Shown here piece by piece: positions 1-13,493 of a DNA stretch of 64,000 nt (position 1 is its first letter; every line of letters starts with the position of its first letter). A program made the position numbers and the translations under genes. Source of the DNA: Spiroplasma chrysopicola DF-1 (lineage in GTDB: Bacteria; Bacillota_I; Bacilli_A; Mycoplasmatales; Mycoplasmataceae); contig NC_021280.1 of NCBI RefSeq assembly GCF_000400935.1, forward strand, positions 434,001 through 498,000, in the 5' to 3' direction. Below the pieces are notes generated by a model. That model did no database searches. It saw only the letters and a program-made list of their open reading frames with translations, and was not told the origin of the DNA.

Positions 1-304
1 GCCGGTACAAACAGTTGCGATCTCGCAAGGGGGAGCTAATCTGAAAAAACCGGTCTCAGTTCGGATTGAGGGCTGCAACTCGCCCTCATGAAGTTGGAAT
101 CGCTAGTAATCGCGAATCAGCAATGTCGCGGTGAATACGTTCTCGGGTCTTGTACACACCGCCCGTCACACCATGAGAGTTGATAATACCAGAAGTCGGT
201 ATCCTAACCGTAAGGAGGGAGCCGCCCAAGGTAGGATTGATGATTAGGGTGAAGTCGTAACAAGGTATCCGTACCGGAAGGTGCGGATGGATCACCTCCT
301 TTCT
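1..304 (+). rRNA. rrs: 16S ribosomal RNA, 3' part
   Basis: The 3' end of the small-subunit rRNA. The universal stretch TTGTACACACCGCCCGTCAC lies near 150, and the molecule ends with the anti-Shine-Dalgarno tail GGATCACCTCCTTT at about 289-302. The 5' part lies before the window. The anti-SD sequence fits the AGGAGG-like ribosome binding sites seen upstream of many genes here. The exact 3' end is uncertain by a few bases. Confidence 0.98.
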
Positions 305-609
305 ATGGAGTTATACTTTATAGTAAATACGGCTATAATGAAGTTATGTTTAGTTTTCAGAGATTAGTTTCTCTGAATTAATCGAAATTGAACAAGTAGT
401 TAAATTTTGATTAAAAATTGTTCTTTGAAAACTGGATAATAGACATCTAGTTATTTCATTTTTAATGAAATAGCAAAATAATTCAAATTTTCTGTTATTA
501 AAGTAATTTTTAAATTAATAACTAAAATTTCACAGTTATATTTTGTAAATGATTCTCAAAAAAATTATAAAAACCTTGATTAATTTAATTAATTAAGCAA
601 TGATCAAAC
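305..609 (+). other. 16S-23S internal transcribed spacer, no tRNA
   Basis: About 305 AT-rich bases between 16S and 23S rRNA. I see no tRNA: there is no T-loop GGTTCRA box and no acceptor-stem pair. It holds short complementary stretches that probably form the processing stems around the 23S ends. Spacers without tRNA genes are usual in Spiroplasma. Confidence 0.85.
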
Positions 610-3521
<2,912 letters not shown>

Positions 3522-3591
3522 GAAGAACCCATTTACAAAATAAAAGATTGTTTATTATCTAGTTTTGAGAGGATAATCCCACTCAGCATAA

Positions 3592-3700
3592 TCTGGTGCT
3601 TATGGCATAGTGGTCACACCTGTTCCCATCCCGAACACAGAAGTTAAGCACTATTACGCCGACGATAGCCGCAAGGTGAAAATAGGGCAGTGCCAGGTTA
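3592..3700 (+). rRNA. rrf: 5S ribosomal RNA
   Basis: About 109 bases with the conserved core CCCATCCCGAACACAGAAGT at about 3626-3646. The terminal helix is TCTGGTGCT against the closing GTGCCAGGT. It follows 23S by about 70 bases and is followed at once by a terminator. The rRNA order is the standard 16S-23S-5S. Confidence 0.95.
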
Positions 3701-3702
3701 GT

Positions 3703-3737
3703 AAAAAGGATTCTTGTAAATAAGAATCCTTTTTTAT
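3703..3737 (+). terminator. rRNA operon terminator
   Basis: Rho-independent hairpin: AAAAAGGATTCTT, a short loop, then AAGAATCCTTTTTT running into T's. It ends the rRNA operon directly after 5S. Confidence 0.9.
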
Positions 3738-3923
3738 ATTATAGAATTAGGTAAAACAGTATTATTATCAATTGAAAAAGGACCTTTAGCAAATCAATCA
3801 CTAGCTGAGGGGTATTCGGAATTTTTTAAAGCAAAGATGGAATTAGCAGCAGCAGGAACCCATGATGGGGCTTGCGGTTGTGGAAAACCAGCTGATGTCA
3901 AAGTGTATTTATGAAGTGAATAG
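3738..3923 (+). pseudogene. C-terminal remnant of an unrecognised gene
   Basis: An open frame of about 61 codons runs out of the 5S terminator to a TAG at 3921-3923, with one UGA read as Trp. It has no usable start codon or ribosome binding site. The residues look like real protein rather than random AT-rich sequence: LLSIEKGPLANQSLAEGY, then a segment with AAAGTHDGACGCGKPADV and the end VKVYLWSE. The C-G-C motif suggests a metal or redox site, but I do not recognise the family. The likely reading is the tail of a gene whose 5' part was lost at the rRNA operon junction. A terminator, now split by the IS, follows it. Confidence 0.45.
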
Positions 3924-3943
3924 TAATAAAAAAATAACCTAGC

Positions 3944-5219
3944 TGAATATGTCAAGAAAAATAGACAATTAAAAAGTTACTTGAAGGGATGATTTTCTGT
4001 ATTGAACAGGACTCATTCCTTTTAATTTGGCTTGTGGTCTAAAATTATTGTAAAAATAGATATATTTAGGTAGATTTTCAATAATTCATTTGGCTGTTCG
4101 TTTTTTTCTTTTTATATGATATAAAAATTCAGTTTTCATAGTACCAAATCATGATTCTGTATGGGCATTATCATAAGAGTTTCCACATCTGGACATTGAA
4201 ATCGTAATTCCAAGATAATTGCATAATTTTTCATAATCAGAATTTGTATAATGAAAACCTTGATCTGATTGTAGAACTCAAGTTGATGGCTTTCCAGCTT
4301 TTACTCAAGAATTAATTATGTTTTTAAAGACAAATTCTTTTTCTAAATTATTACTGATTTGGTAGTCCAAAATTTCATTAGTATGAAAGTCTTTTACTAT
4401 TGATAAAAAATAGGTTTTGTCGCTTGTTAATAAATATGTTATGTCTGTTCCTATTTTTTGATTAATATCTGTGGTTGAAAAATCTTGATTCATGATATTT
4501 TCATGTCTTTTGTTACCAGAAGATAATTTATAATTAAATTTTTTTATTCTAATAATTGATTTTAAATTCATATTTTTCATATATCTATAGACAATATGAG
4601 GTTTTAAATTTCAATTATATAGTTTATTAATAATTAGTGTTAACATATTATATCCATAAATTTTCTTAAAAGTTAGAAATAACGTTTTAACTATTTTTGC
4701 AATTGTATTATTCCATTTATTAAAAAGTTTCATTCCAGCATTAAATCATTTATAATAACCAGCTCTAGAAACATTTAAAATTTTGCATAAATATTTAATC
4801 TTGTATTTTTTCTTTAAGGACCAAATCGTTTGAAATTTCTTCTTTTTCGATTTGGGCAAGGACTTTTTTACATCTTGAATCATTTCAATATACTCAATTA
4901 ATTCTTTTTTTGTCATTAATTCAAAATTAAGATTTTTTGGACGCCCTGGTCGGCGAATTCCTTTAGATTGTAGACCATTTCCTGGTTCTAACGCTTTTTC
5001 TCCACTAATTTTAACTGCCTTTTTTCAACGAGATAAAGTTGGTGTTGAAATTTCAAATTTTTTAATTGTTTTTGCTCAACCATTTTCTTTGTAATATTTT
5101 AAAATATTAAGTTTTTCGTTTTTTGTAAATCATTTTGTTCCCATAATAAAAGAATACCTTTCAATAAAATTATGACACATAAGTAACTTTTTATGTGTCT
5201 ATTTTATTTTAGGTATTCA
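3944..5219 (-). mobile_element. IS3-family (IS150-like) insertion sequence, copy 1
   Basis: 1276 bases, ends 5'-TG...CA-3'. The imperfect inverted repeats are about 39 bases: TGAATACCTAAAATAAAATA at one end and TGAATATGTCAAGAAAAATA at the other, both leading to AAAAAGTTACTT. It has the same length as copy 2 (30302-31577) and is nearly identical; in the stretches I compared I saw one difference, in the CGTCGACC/CGCCGACC codon. The flanks share only GC as a possible direct repeat, so no clean 3-bp target duplication is visible. The two copies lie in opposite orientation about 25 kb apart. Confidence 0.93.
3969..5144 (-). CDS. IS3-family transposase, single fused frame (copy 1)
   Basis: 391-residue transposase encoded as one continuous frame once UGA is read as Trp. 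An N-terminal helix-turn-helix (EKLNILKYYKENG to STPTLSRWKK) binds the IS ends. A charged helical stretch (ELIEYIEMIQDV) follows in the place of the usual leucine zipper. The C-terminal integrase-like catalytic domain carries D234 (GTDITYLL), D294 (LQSDQGFH) and E330 (AHTESWFG), spaced D-35-E as the IS3 family requires. IS3 relatives normally make this protein by -1 frameshifting between OrfA and OrfB; here no shift is needed. The protein looks intact, so the element may be active. The sequence matches copy 2 apart from a synonymous-looking CGC/CGT change at the one place I found a difference. Confidence 0.92.
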
Positions 5220-5254
5220 GCTTGGTTATTTTTTTATTATGTTAATTTTTAAAA

Positions 5255-6058
5255 TTAGTAATTCATTGTATAAACATTAATATAGACTTCTTGTTCAACA
5301 AAACCTAATTTTTTATATAAAGGAAAACCATCTGGTGTCGCAATTAATCCGACTGTTTGATAACCTTTTGTTTTAGCATAATTCAATAAATGAATTAACA
5401 TTGCTTTGGCAAAACCTTGTTTTTGAAAGTTTTGATGGGTAGCAATATCATCAACAATTGCTAACTCTGATTCCAAGTATAAATTCCCGGTAGTTGCTGG
5501 TTGGTTATCTTGCGTTAAAATTGTAAAATAGCTAATTTTTTCATCTTGATTAATTTCAAAAAGGCTTTGATATTTCGCTAAATCAATTAGGGCCAAATCA
5601 AAAGCATTATGAATAACATTTTTAACTTTTTTAACATCTTCAGGACTATTTATTGTTTGAAATGTGATATTTTCTGCTAAATCATTAGTCATATTAAAAT
5701 TATTTAAATCCAAAAGCATTACTTGGGCTGTTTCAAAGTGTTCTAAACCCTGTTGTTGGTAAAAATCGCGGTCAAGTTGCTGATTATCTTCAGTGATTGT
5801 ACATCATGTAAAAGATTCATTTGCCTCATGGTATTGTTTAATAATTTTTTTGGCTTGTTCTTGTTGAACGGGTGTCAAAATGTATGAGCTTATCACAATA
5901 TTTAAATTGCTTTTTGATGCTAAGGAATCAATATGATGGATTTGTAGGTCTTGATCAACATTAATTTTTTGCTTTCCGTTATCATGTTTAGGGTCTGTCA
6001 TATAAGTAATGAAATTGGCAATTAATTGGTTAATTTTTTTGTTATTAAAGTTAAGCAT
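5255..6058 (-). CDS. GNAT-family N-acetyltransferase
   Basis: 267 residues. The C-terminal ~110 residues are a GNAT fold that moves an acetyl group from acetyl-CoA to an amine; the substrate is not evident. The acetyl-CoA pyrophosphate loop is visible as QNFQKQGFAKAML (Q/R-x-x-G-x-A type), preceded by the beta-strand ELAIVDDIATH and followed by YKKLGFVEQEVY, the usual GNAT end. The first ~115 residues form a separate N-terminal domain without clear relatives. One UGA-Trp codon joins the two parts. The start at 6058 is chosen for the strong ribosome binding site AGGAGG just upstream. It stands alone, divergent from the next gene, and its 3' end runs towards the IS-split terminator. Confidence 0.8.
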
Positions 6059-6204
6059 TTGTCTTCCTCCTATGTTATTATTTTATCATTTTTCCGATCT
6101 TTTGCCTACTGGTTCAATTGAAAGTAAAAAAAACTTAAAACCTTGATTTTTTTAATTATTGATAGTTTATTAAGAGTTTTTATACACATTTTTTCTTTTT
6201 TTGA

Positions 6205-6210
6205 TATAAT
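6205..6210 (+). promoter_or_regulatory. -10 promoter element upstream of the 6274 gene
   Basis: TATAAT within TTGATATAATTAA, about 64 bases before the start codon at 6274. No good -35 box is seen, only T-rich sequence. It lies in the divergent region between the acetyltransferase and the coiled-coil gene. Confidence 0.5.
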
Positions 6211-6273
6211 TAATTTGTTCTAAGCAAGAATAACATATGAAAAATAATTAAGAAAGTAAAAGGAGTTTTTAGA

Positions 6274-6747
6274 ATGGCGGTAAAAAAAACAGTCGCTCAA
6301 GCACCAACTGCAAATATATCAGATTTAATTAATCAAATTATTAATGAGGGTAGTGATTTACAGACAAAAGATGAGGTTCAAGCAATTCGCGAAAAGCAAT
6401 TACATGAAGAATGAATTAAGAAAAATAATGAAGCATGTATTCTTGAAGCAAAAAAATGAGAAGCTAGAATTGTAGCTGCAAAAGAACGCGAAAAAAAACT
6501 TGCAGCGAAAAAAGCAGAACTTGATAAGGTTGATGTTGAAAAAATAGCTAAGTTAGAAGAACAACAAAAACAAGAAATTATTAAGAATAATGCTTTATAT
6601 GAGGAAAGAACTAAAAAACAAATTAAAATGTCAAATATTGCTCGTGTTAAAAATGCAATGCGTGCTAGAAAAAGCATTTTATCAAAAGAATCTTGAGAAA
6701 AAGAATCTCAAAAATGAGAAAAATTATTGGATCAAGTTTCACGCTAA
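6274..6747 (+). CDS. Hypothetical highly charged coiled-coil protein
   Basis: 157 residues, soluble, with no signal peptide or membrane span. From about residue 30 on it is rich in Lys, Glu, Ala and Gln and is strongly helical (stretches such as AAKEREKKLAAKKAELDK and KLEEQQKQEIIKNN), so one long coiled coil is likely. The start follows AAGGAG, a good ribosome binding site. It has its own -10 box and ends in a strong terminator, so it is a single-gene unit. I do not recognise a family. The composition would suit a structural or nucleic-acid-associated protein, but nothing in the sequence settles this. Confidence 0.75.
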
Positions 6748-6751
6748 TAAA

Positions 6752-6788
6752 GAACTAGGATTTTATGCTAGTTTTTTTTTTTTTTTTT
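6752..6788 (+). terminator. Terminator with a 17-T tract
   Basis: Hairpin AACTAG-GATTTTATG-CTAGTT followed by an uninterrupted run of 17 T's (6772-6788). It ends the coiled-coil gene. Confidence 0.85.
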
Positions 6789-6852
6789 AAATAAAGGCCT
6801 GAATTAAAAGGGCATAACCCTGTTGGGAGGGGACTGTTAAAAGCCTTTATTT
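6789..6852 (+). other. GC-rich hairpin element before the 6902 gene
   Basis: An outer inverted repeat (AATAAAGGC near 6790 and GCCTTTATT near 6843) encloses an inner stem GGGCATAACCC and the G-rich motif GGGAGGGGACT. A TATAAT-type box (GGTATAATATT) follows at about 6857. The GGGGACT motif with a TTAAAA-CCTTTATTTT tail recurs before ispG (39078-39135). It may be a terminator or structured leader; its function is unknown. Confidence 0.4.
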
Positions 6853-6901
6853 TCTGGTATAATATTAAAAAGTAAGTTCTTTATAATCAAAGGTGAGCTA
6901 G

Positions 6902-8461
6902 ATGAAAAGTAATGAAATTAAAATTTTAGATGTAAAACCATTTAAAAAACAAGTTAATATCACTAAAGCAGAAGAAGTAGTGTTGATTCCTGAGCAAATT
7001 AATGTTCATAATATGAATCACCACTTTTTTGTCCAAACAAAAACCCCATTAAAGTCGAAAGCTGTTCCAATTAAAGCAAATAAAGAAACGCCAGCGCGCT
7101 TTGAAAAGTTTAATAATAAAGAAATTAAAGATAATAACCAAAAATCAGTTATAAATAATAACTTATCTGTAGCTAAAACAATTGGGGATGCTAAAAAAAA
7201 TGATAAAAATAATATTTATAACCAAGCCCGATTAATTGCTAAAAAAATTGTTGCTGGGGAAAAATCAAGTTTGAATTCTTCTAATAACAATTTAAAAAAA
7301 GTAAATCAAGATCTATTAAGACCTATTTCAAACCCAGAAGCAAAAAATGCTGGACATATTAAAAAAACGAAAATTCAACCTGTTATTGCCGAAAAAGATT
7401 ATTTAGCACCAGTTCCTAATTTAGTTGATCAGTTTACAAAAGTGGAGGAAAAAATCGTTTCATCCCCAAATATTTTTAAAAAATCAACAGGTTCTTCAAT
7501 AATAACACCGAAAACCCATCATAATTTAGCAAAGCTTTTTCCATATTTTCGCAATAATGATAGTTTAAAAAGTCAAAATACTAACGATATCATGGAAAAA
7601 TATCAGTATAATAATGATAAATTTGAAATTGATATTAACAAACGACCAAATTTAAAAGTTGTGACCCCTGAACAATCTTTTGCAAAAGCAATTGGAGAGT
7701 TACCAAACCAAGAAAATCTAGCAAATAATAAATATCGGGAATTAACCTCTGATGGGGAAAGTGATGTCAATCAAATTAATAATTTTTATGCTAGTTTATT
7801 TAGTCTATCTGAAGACGAAATAGGGGTTAAAAAACAGCAAAAACAAAATAAAAAAGATAATAAAGTTAATATTAATGATAAAAATAACCAACAATTACAT
7901 AATACCAATCCTTCGTTTGGTTATAATTATATGGTGAAGGTTCGTAATAATGGAACACAAAAAATTAAAAGAGTTTCAAAACATAAAATTATTAAATGAA
8001 AAAATCCGCTATTTTTTATTGGCCGTATTTTCACTTTAGTAGGGTTTTGTGGGATTTTAAGTTTAATTTTACTTGCTAATATTATCCCAACGAGGGGCTT
8101 TAATTTTTTCCCCGTAATGGAAGATTTATTAGGTCCAATAAAACTAGGTTTTAACCCAAATTCATATTTTAATTCAGCCAAGGTTTTTAATCTTATTGTC
8201 ATTGCTCTATCTTTACTATTCGTTATTTTACCAATTTTATTTGTTCAAGACCACCGAATCTGATTAGGATATGTCTTAATCATTAATGGTGTATTTGTCG
8301 TTTATTTATTATTTATTCTGATTTATCAATATGTATTATTAATTTCAGCAATTAAGATTGAATTTTTATTTAGTGAAATTGCGCTAGTCGGTTGTTTAAT
8401 CATTAGTCAAATCTGTTTTAGTTTTGGGATAAAAACTTATTTTTCTAAAAAGAGCATGTAA
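6902..8461 (+). CDS. Hypothetical membrane protein with long disordered N-terminus
   Basis: 519 residues in two unlike halves. Residues 1 to ~365 are hydrophilic, rich in Asn, Lys and Gln with short poly-Asn stretches, and look disordered and cytoplasmic. After a UGA-Trp at about 366 come four hydrophobic segments (FFIGRIFTLVGFCGILSLIL; VIALSLLFVILPILFV; VLIINGVFVVYLLFILIYQY; IALVGCLIISQICFSFG) that should anchor it in the membrane. The start follows AAAGGTGAG. It lies upstream of mnmA in the same direction, 62 bases apart. No family is recognised. The plan, a long flexible tail on a four-helix membrane anchor, could suit a scaffold at the membrane, but this is a guess. Confidence 0.75.
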
Positions 8462-8523
8462 GAAAAGATTGCATTTCTTTACAAAAGATGTTTAAATTAC
8501 CTTAAACAAAAAAGGGGATTAAT

Positions 8524-9657
8524 ATGAAAAAAGTTATTGTGGGCTTATCAGGGGGAGTCGATTCTTCTGTTGCTTTGTATTTATTACAACAAGCAGGTTA
8601 CCAAGTTGAAGCCTTATTTATGCGCAATTGAGATAGTAATTTAAATAATGATATTTTAGGTAATCAACAAATTAATGATATTATTTGCCCCCAAGAAGTT
8701 GATTATCAAGATGCGAAAGCAGTTAGTCAAAAACTAGGGATTCCAATTCATCGTGTTGATTTTATTAAAGAATATTGGGATTATGTTTTTACTCATTTTA
8801 TTGCTGAGTATAAAAAAGGACGAACACCAAATCCAGATATTTTATGTAATAAATATATTAAGTTTGATTTCTTCTTAAAAACAGCTTTAGAACAATATCA
8901 TGGTGATTATATTGCAATGGGGCATTATGCTCGTGTTACCTATAATGAAACTTTACAAGAATACCAATTATTAAGAGGAGTTGATGCTACAAAAGATCAA
9001 AGTTATTTTTTATGTCAACTTTCCCAAACTCAGCTCGCAAAAACATTATTTCCCTTAGGAGATTTAACAAAACCAGCAGTTCGTACTATTGCTGAACAAT
9101 TAGGATTACCAACTGCTACTAAAAAGGATTCAACTGGGATTTGTTTTATTGGTGAACGTGATTTTAAAAAATTCTTAGAAAATTACATTCCAAACCAAGT
9201 CGGTGATATTGTTGATATTGAAACAAATAAAATTTTAGGTCATCATTCTGGGGTAATGTATTACACAATTGGTCAACGTCGTGGTCTTAATTTAGGAGGA
9301 ATGGCGCAAGCTTATTTTGTTGTTGGAAAAAATGTCGCTAAAAACATTTTATATGTGGCAAATAGTTCGGAAGAACAATGACTGTATTCAAACAGTTGTT
9401 TAGTTAATGATACAAATTGAATTAATAAACTACAAACAAATAATTTTACTTGTACAGCTAAATTTCGTTATCGTCAAAAAGATATTCCCGTTAGCGTCGA
9501 AATTTTATCACCAACAAGTTGTTTAGTGCGCTTTGTTGAAAAAGTAAAAGCTATTACACCTGGTCAATCAGCTGTCTTTTATCAAGGTGAAGTTTGTCTT
9601 GGCGGGGGTGTAATTGAAGCTGCTTATTTAGATGACACAAAATTATGATATTTGTAA
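8524..9657 (+). CDS. mnmA: tRNA-specific 2-thiouridylase MnmA
   Basis: 377 residues, full length. MnmA adds sulfur to C2 of the wobble uridine in tRNA for Lys, Glu and Gln, using ATP and a persulfide sulfur donor. The N-terminal PP-loop SGGVDSS lies at residues 9-15. Two catalytic cysteines sit in the usual contexts: TPNPDILCN and [17 protein letters not shown] and the C-terminal beta-barrel region ([13 protein letters not shown] onwards, ending in [16 protein letters not shown]) also match the family. Three UGA-Trp codons occur near the C-terminus. The gene starts after AAAAGGGG and is followed 15 bases later by recD2, so the two are probably co-transcribed. Confidence 0.96.
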
Positions 9658-9672
9658 ATAAAAGGGGAAATT

Positions 9673-11826
9673 ATGACAGTAATTAAAGGTTATTTAAAGT
9701 TAATTGTATTTGAATCAGCTAATGGTTATCGAATTTGTAAGTTTCAATTAGAACATGATCGTAATCATCATATTTTTATTAAAGGTTTTTTAATGGAAAT
9801 GCACCAAGATCAACTGTATGAATTAACAGGGGAAGTAAAAAATAATCCTCGTTATGGCCAAAATTTTGAAGTCCAACAAATTAAAAAAATCATGCCCCAA
9901 ACAAAAGATGATTTAATTCGTTATCTATCAAGTGATTTATTTCCAACAATTGGGGCCAAAACAGCTGAGGTGATTATTAATCATTTTCAAGAAGATGTCA
10001 TTAATAAGATTAAAAATAATTTAGCAACATTAAATGATATTAAGGGTTTAACGCCAAATCAAGTTAAAATTATTCAAACAACGTTTAGTAAAATGACCCA
10101 AGAAGATGAAATTAATCACTTATTTAGTCAAAATAATTTATCATTACAAATTTTGTCACTATTAAAAACAAAATATGATGTTGATCAAATTATGGCAATT
10201 TTACAAAAAGACCCTTATTCATTATTGTTAAAAGATAATATTAGTTTTAAAGCCATTGATAAAATCTTTTTAACGTTTAATTCTAACCCAACCGATTATA
10301 TTCGAATTGGCTATTATGCTTGGTATTATGCCAAAGAATTTTGTAATAGCACCGGAGATACTTATTTAGAATTAGAACAGTTAACAAAAATATTACAAAA
10401 GAATTTTGTTACAGTGACAAAAGAAATTATTTTAGCTGGATTAAAATATGTTAAAAATTTAAATTTATTAATTTTTAAAAATGAAAAAATTTATGTCGCT
10501 GAAATTTATCATAGTGAACTTAATATTGCCGCTTTATTAAATAGTTTAAATACTAATGCTGCAATTAGTGTTGATGAGGTTAATACTATTTTTCAGCAAG
10601 TTGAGGCGCAAAAACAAATTAGTTATAATTTGCAGCAAGTTAAAGCAATTAAAGAAGCAGTTTTAAGTAATTTTTTATTAATTGTTGGGGGTCCTGGAAC
10701 TGGTAAAACAACTGTTGTTGATGGAATTGTTAGTATTTTAAAAAAAAGTTTTAAAAATAATAAAATTATTTTAGCGGCGCCAACCGGGAAAGCCGCTAAA
10801 CGCTTGCGTGATAAAACAAAACAAAAAGCAGTAACAATTCATAAATTATTAAAATATGATCCCTTAACAAATCAATTTTTCCATAATGAGAATAATCCAC
10901 TTGAAATTGATATTTTAATTTTAGATGAAGTAAGTATGGTTGATACATTATTATTATCAGCCATTGCAAAGGCAAGTTTAAATCTTAAGAAACTTATTTT
11001 AATTGGGGATGTTAATCAATTACCATCAGTTGCTTGTGGCGATGTTTTACGTGACATTATTGGTACTGACATTTTTAATGTTGTTCCTTTAACAGAAGTC
11101 TATCGTCAACAAGAAGGAAATGATATTTTAGAATTAAGTTATGCAATTCAGCAAGATTATTTTGAATATCATTTTGATAATAAACAAGATGTTAAATTTA
11201 TCAACAGTAGTAATTCAAATGAAATTTTAAACACAGTTGGGGAGTTATATCAAAATTTAGTCAAGCAACATCAAGGGCAATATGATCAAATTCAAATAAT
11301 TGCCCCAATGTATAATGGGACCCTCGGCATTAATACCCTTAACAATTATCTGCAAAATAAAATTAATCCTGATTATGGTCAAAAACATTGTAAAATTGGT
11401 TATCAAGAATTTCGGGTAAATGATAAAGTGATGCAATTAAAAAATCGCCCTGAATTAGAAGTATATAATGGCGATGTTGGAATAATAGTAGATATTAAAC
11501 AAGATAAAGATTTAAATAATATTTTAATTATTCAGTTTGATGAGCAATTAATTAAATATAGTCCAGAACTGTATTATGATATTACTTTAGCTTATGCTTG
11601 TAGTGTTCATAAGCTACAAGGTAGTGAATATGAATACGTTATTTTTGTCATTACAAAAGCTTTTTGAATTATGTTAAATCGTAACCTAGTTTACACCGGA
11701 ATTACCCGTGCTAAGAACCAATTATTTTTATTAGGCGAACAACAAGCTTTACATTATGCTGTTAATAATGTTCTTAAAAAGCGTAAAACAACGCTCGGTG
11801 AAGTTATTAAAGATTTTAAAGGCTAG
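9673..11826 (+). CDS. recD2: RecD2-type (RecD-like) superfamily 1 DNA helicase
   Basis: 717 residues, a 5'-3' SF1B DNA helicase of the RecD2/YrrC type that works without RecBC. An N-terminal OB-like region and a helix-hairpin-helix stretch (FPTIGAKTAEVII, around residues 95-125) come before the motor. Walker A is GGPGTGKTT at 339-347, followed by APTGKAAKRL, the Walker B region ILILDEVSMVD, GDVNQLPSV (motif III) and a C-terminal UvrD-like domain with TLAYACSVHKLQGSEY and VYTGITRAK. One UGA-Trp codon lies near residue 666. Its last 11 bases overlap the 3' end of the convergent gene on the minus strand, with no terminator between them. Confidence 0.95.
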
Positions 11827-12283
11827 TTATTAGCAACATAATAAGACTTGTTGTTAAGACAATGATTGCTGTTGCTAAAATAATTTTTCGCGCTTTTTTA
11901 ATCGTTGCTTCTTCCTCAGTTAGTGTTGGTTGATAACGGCGCCGTGAATCGTTAAAATATTGGGCTGCTTGGCGGTTTTTTTGTCAGCCAAGGATAAATC
12001 ATAAGACTAATAAAATTACGCCAAAACCAACTAAAACTCATTCAATTTTTTTGATATCTTTTAGGAAAACAAGGCCAATAATAAAGCTAAAACCAATAAT
12101 AATTGTGCAAAGACTTAATATAATTAAATAGTGTCAATATTGCAGTTTTTTTCATTTTTGATAATTCTGCAATTTTTCATTTTTATTAGTATTAACTTCC
12201 TTAATTGTGGCAGCCACTTCTTGGGCATGCGCTTTTTTTTCGGTTGATCTTAATCCTTTTAGTTTATTTTTTGTTTTTGCCAT
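11816..12283 (-). CDS. Hypothetical three-span membrane protein
   Basis: 155 residues, readable only with UGA as Trp (five such codons). The N-terminus is basic and charged. Then come two adjacent membrane segments (LIILSLCTIIIGFSFIIGLV and VLVGFGVILLVLWFILGW), a cytoplasmic-looking charged stretch (RRRYQPTLTEEEATIKKAR), and a last hydrophobic segment (IILATAIIVLTTSLIMLLIT) at the very end. No family is recognised. The stop codon lies inside recD2, overlapping it tail to tail by 11 bases. Confidence 0.75.
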
Positions 12284-12395
12284 TTTTTCTTATTCCTTTA
12301 ATTTTTTTATTATTGTAGTTAAATTTTATAATAAAAAGAGCATTTTCTTGTCTTTTTTAATAATTTTTGAATAAATATTTTAATGTTTAGAGAAA

Positions 12396-12424
12396 TTGAC
12401 TATTATTTGGCTCTATGCTAAGAT
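12396..12424 (+). promoter_or_regulatory. Promoter of the 12497 gene
   Basis: TTGACT (12396-12401), 17 bases, TAAGAT (12419-12424). It lies about 70 bases before the start codon at 12497. The -35 box and spacing are near consensus. Confidence 0.55.
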
Positions 12425-12496
12425 TTTAACAATAGAAGTTATGAATTTATTATCATAACAAACTAAGCATACTATTTTGGAAATGAGGAAAATTAA

Positions 12497-13285
12497 ATGA
12501 TTGCTTTTGAAGATTTTTGAATATTTATTGCTAATTATTGAGAAGGAATTGTTGCGATTTTATCTTTTATTACCACAATTTTATTAGGATTAATTTCTTA
12601 TAATGTTCAAATTAAAAACTATAAAAAAAACTTATCGCGCTTAATTAAGCGCGATAATAATAGTTTTCGTAAACTAATTAAAAAAACAAAGGTTGATAAT
12701 AATAGCATTTTATTTAAGAGTTATTTACAAGCAAAAATGGGATTTGTTTTAAATGATGAAAATGGTAATGAAGATAGTCAAAATTATTTTATTTCTTTTC
12801 GGGAATATCAGTTAATTAAATTTATTTTTAAAGAAATTCACAAACATTTAGTTAATTTTATCTATATTTTAAAATTGGTTGAAGAGTACCATATTGATCC
12901 AACTAATCTAGAAATTTCAAAAAAATCAAAACTACCAGAATGTTTGGAACTATATAAAGGTTTGCTTGATGAAAAAAAAATACCTCCCATCACTGAAAAA
13001 GACTATTATATTAATAGTGTTTATGATTTTAGTGGGAAATTAATCACTGAAAATCAAATTGCTGAAGAAACATTACAAGAACAATATAATTTCTTTTTAA
13101 AAAATGACCGTGAGGATATGGTAATTTCAGTTTTAATAAAAACAGATAAAAAAGAAGAGCAAAAAACGCCGACAACTAATAATAAAGTTTATTTTTCGGT
13201 AAATACAGCTGAAAAACGACATTTAATAAAAGCAGCTTTTAGAACGTTAGAACAAAATGATTATTTAAAAAAAGAAGGAAATTAA
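12497..13285 (+). CDS. Hypothetical membrane-anchored protein
   Basis: 262 residues. One N-terminal membrane span (GIVAILSFITTILLGLIS, residues about 17-34) is followed by a basic stretch and a long hydrophilic, mostly helical domain, so it is a bitopic membrane protein. UGA-Trp codons occur at residues 8 and 15, so the gene is easy to miss if UGA is taken as stop. The start has GAGGAAAATTAA upstream. It sits alone between recD2 and the opp operon. No known domain is recognised. Confidence 0.75.
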
Positions 13286-13493
13286 GTAAGATTAATTTGC
13301 TTTTTTATTTATTTCCACTATTATTCAATTAATAAACTTTTTTTAGAAAATAGTTGTTAAAATTGCAATTATTTTTAAACTATGATATATTTAATTAATA
13401 TTATATTTTAATATTAAACTTTGAATTATAAGTTAATTATGCAAGAAATCAATACAGGAACTAGATATTTTAACAAAGGAGGTCGAAAATTAT

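Larger units (their letters stand above)
3926..5238. terminator. Rho-independent terminator split by an IS insertion (copy 1)
   Basis: The bases just left of the IS (AATAAAAAAATAACCTAGC, 3925-3943) are the inverse complement, with one mismatch, of those just right of it (GCTTGGTTATTTTTTTATT, 5220-5238). Joined, they form a two-way terminator with A-tract, stem and T-tract and a loop of about 6 bases. It would serve the remnant gene on the left and the convergent acetyltransferase on the right. The IS interrupts the loop. Confidence 0.7.

Noticed and set aside
305-609. tRNA gene in the rRNA spacer
   Set aside because: No conserved tRNA boxes or cloverleaf seen; spacers without tRNA are usual for this genus.
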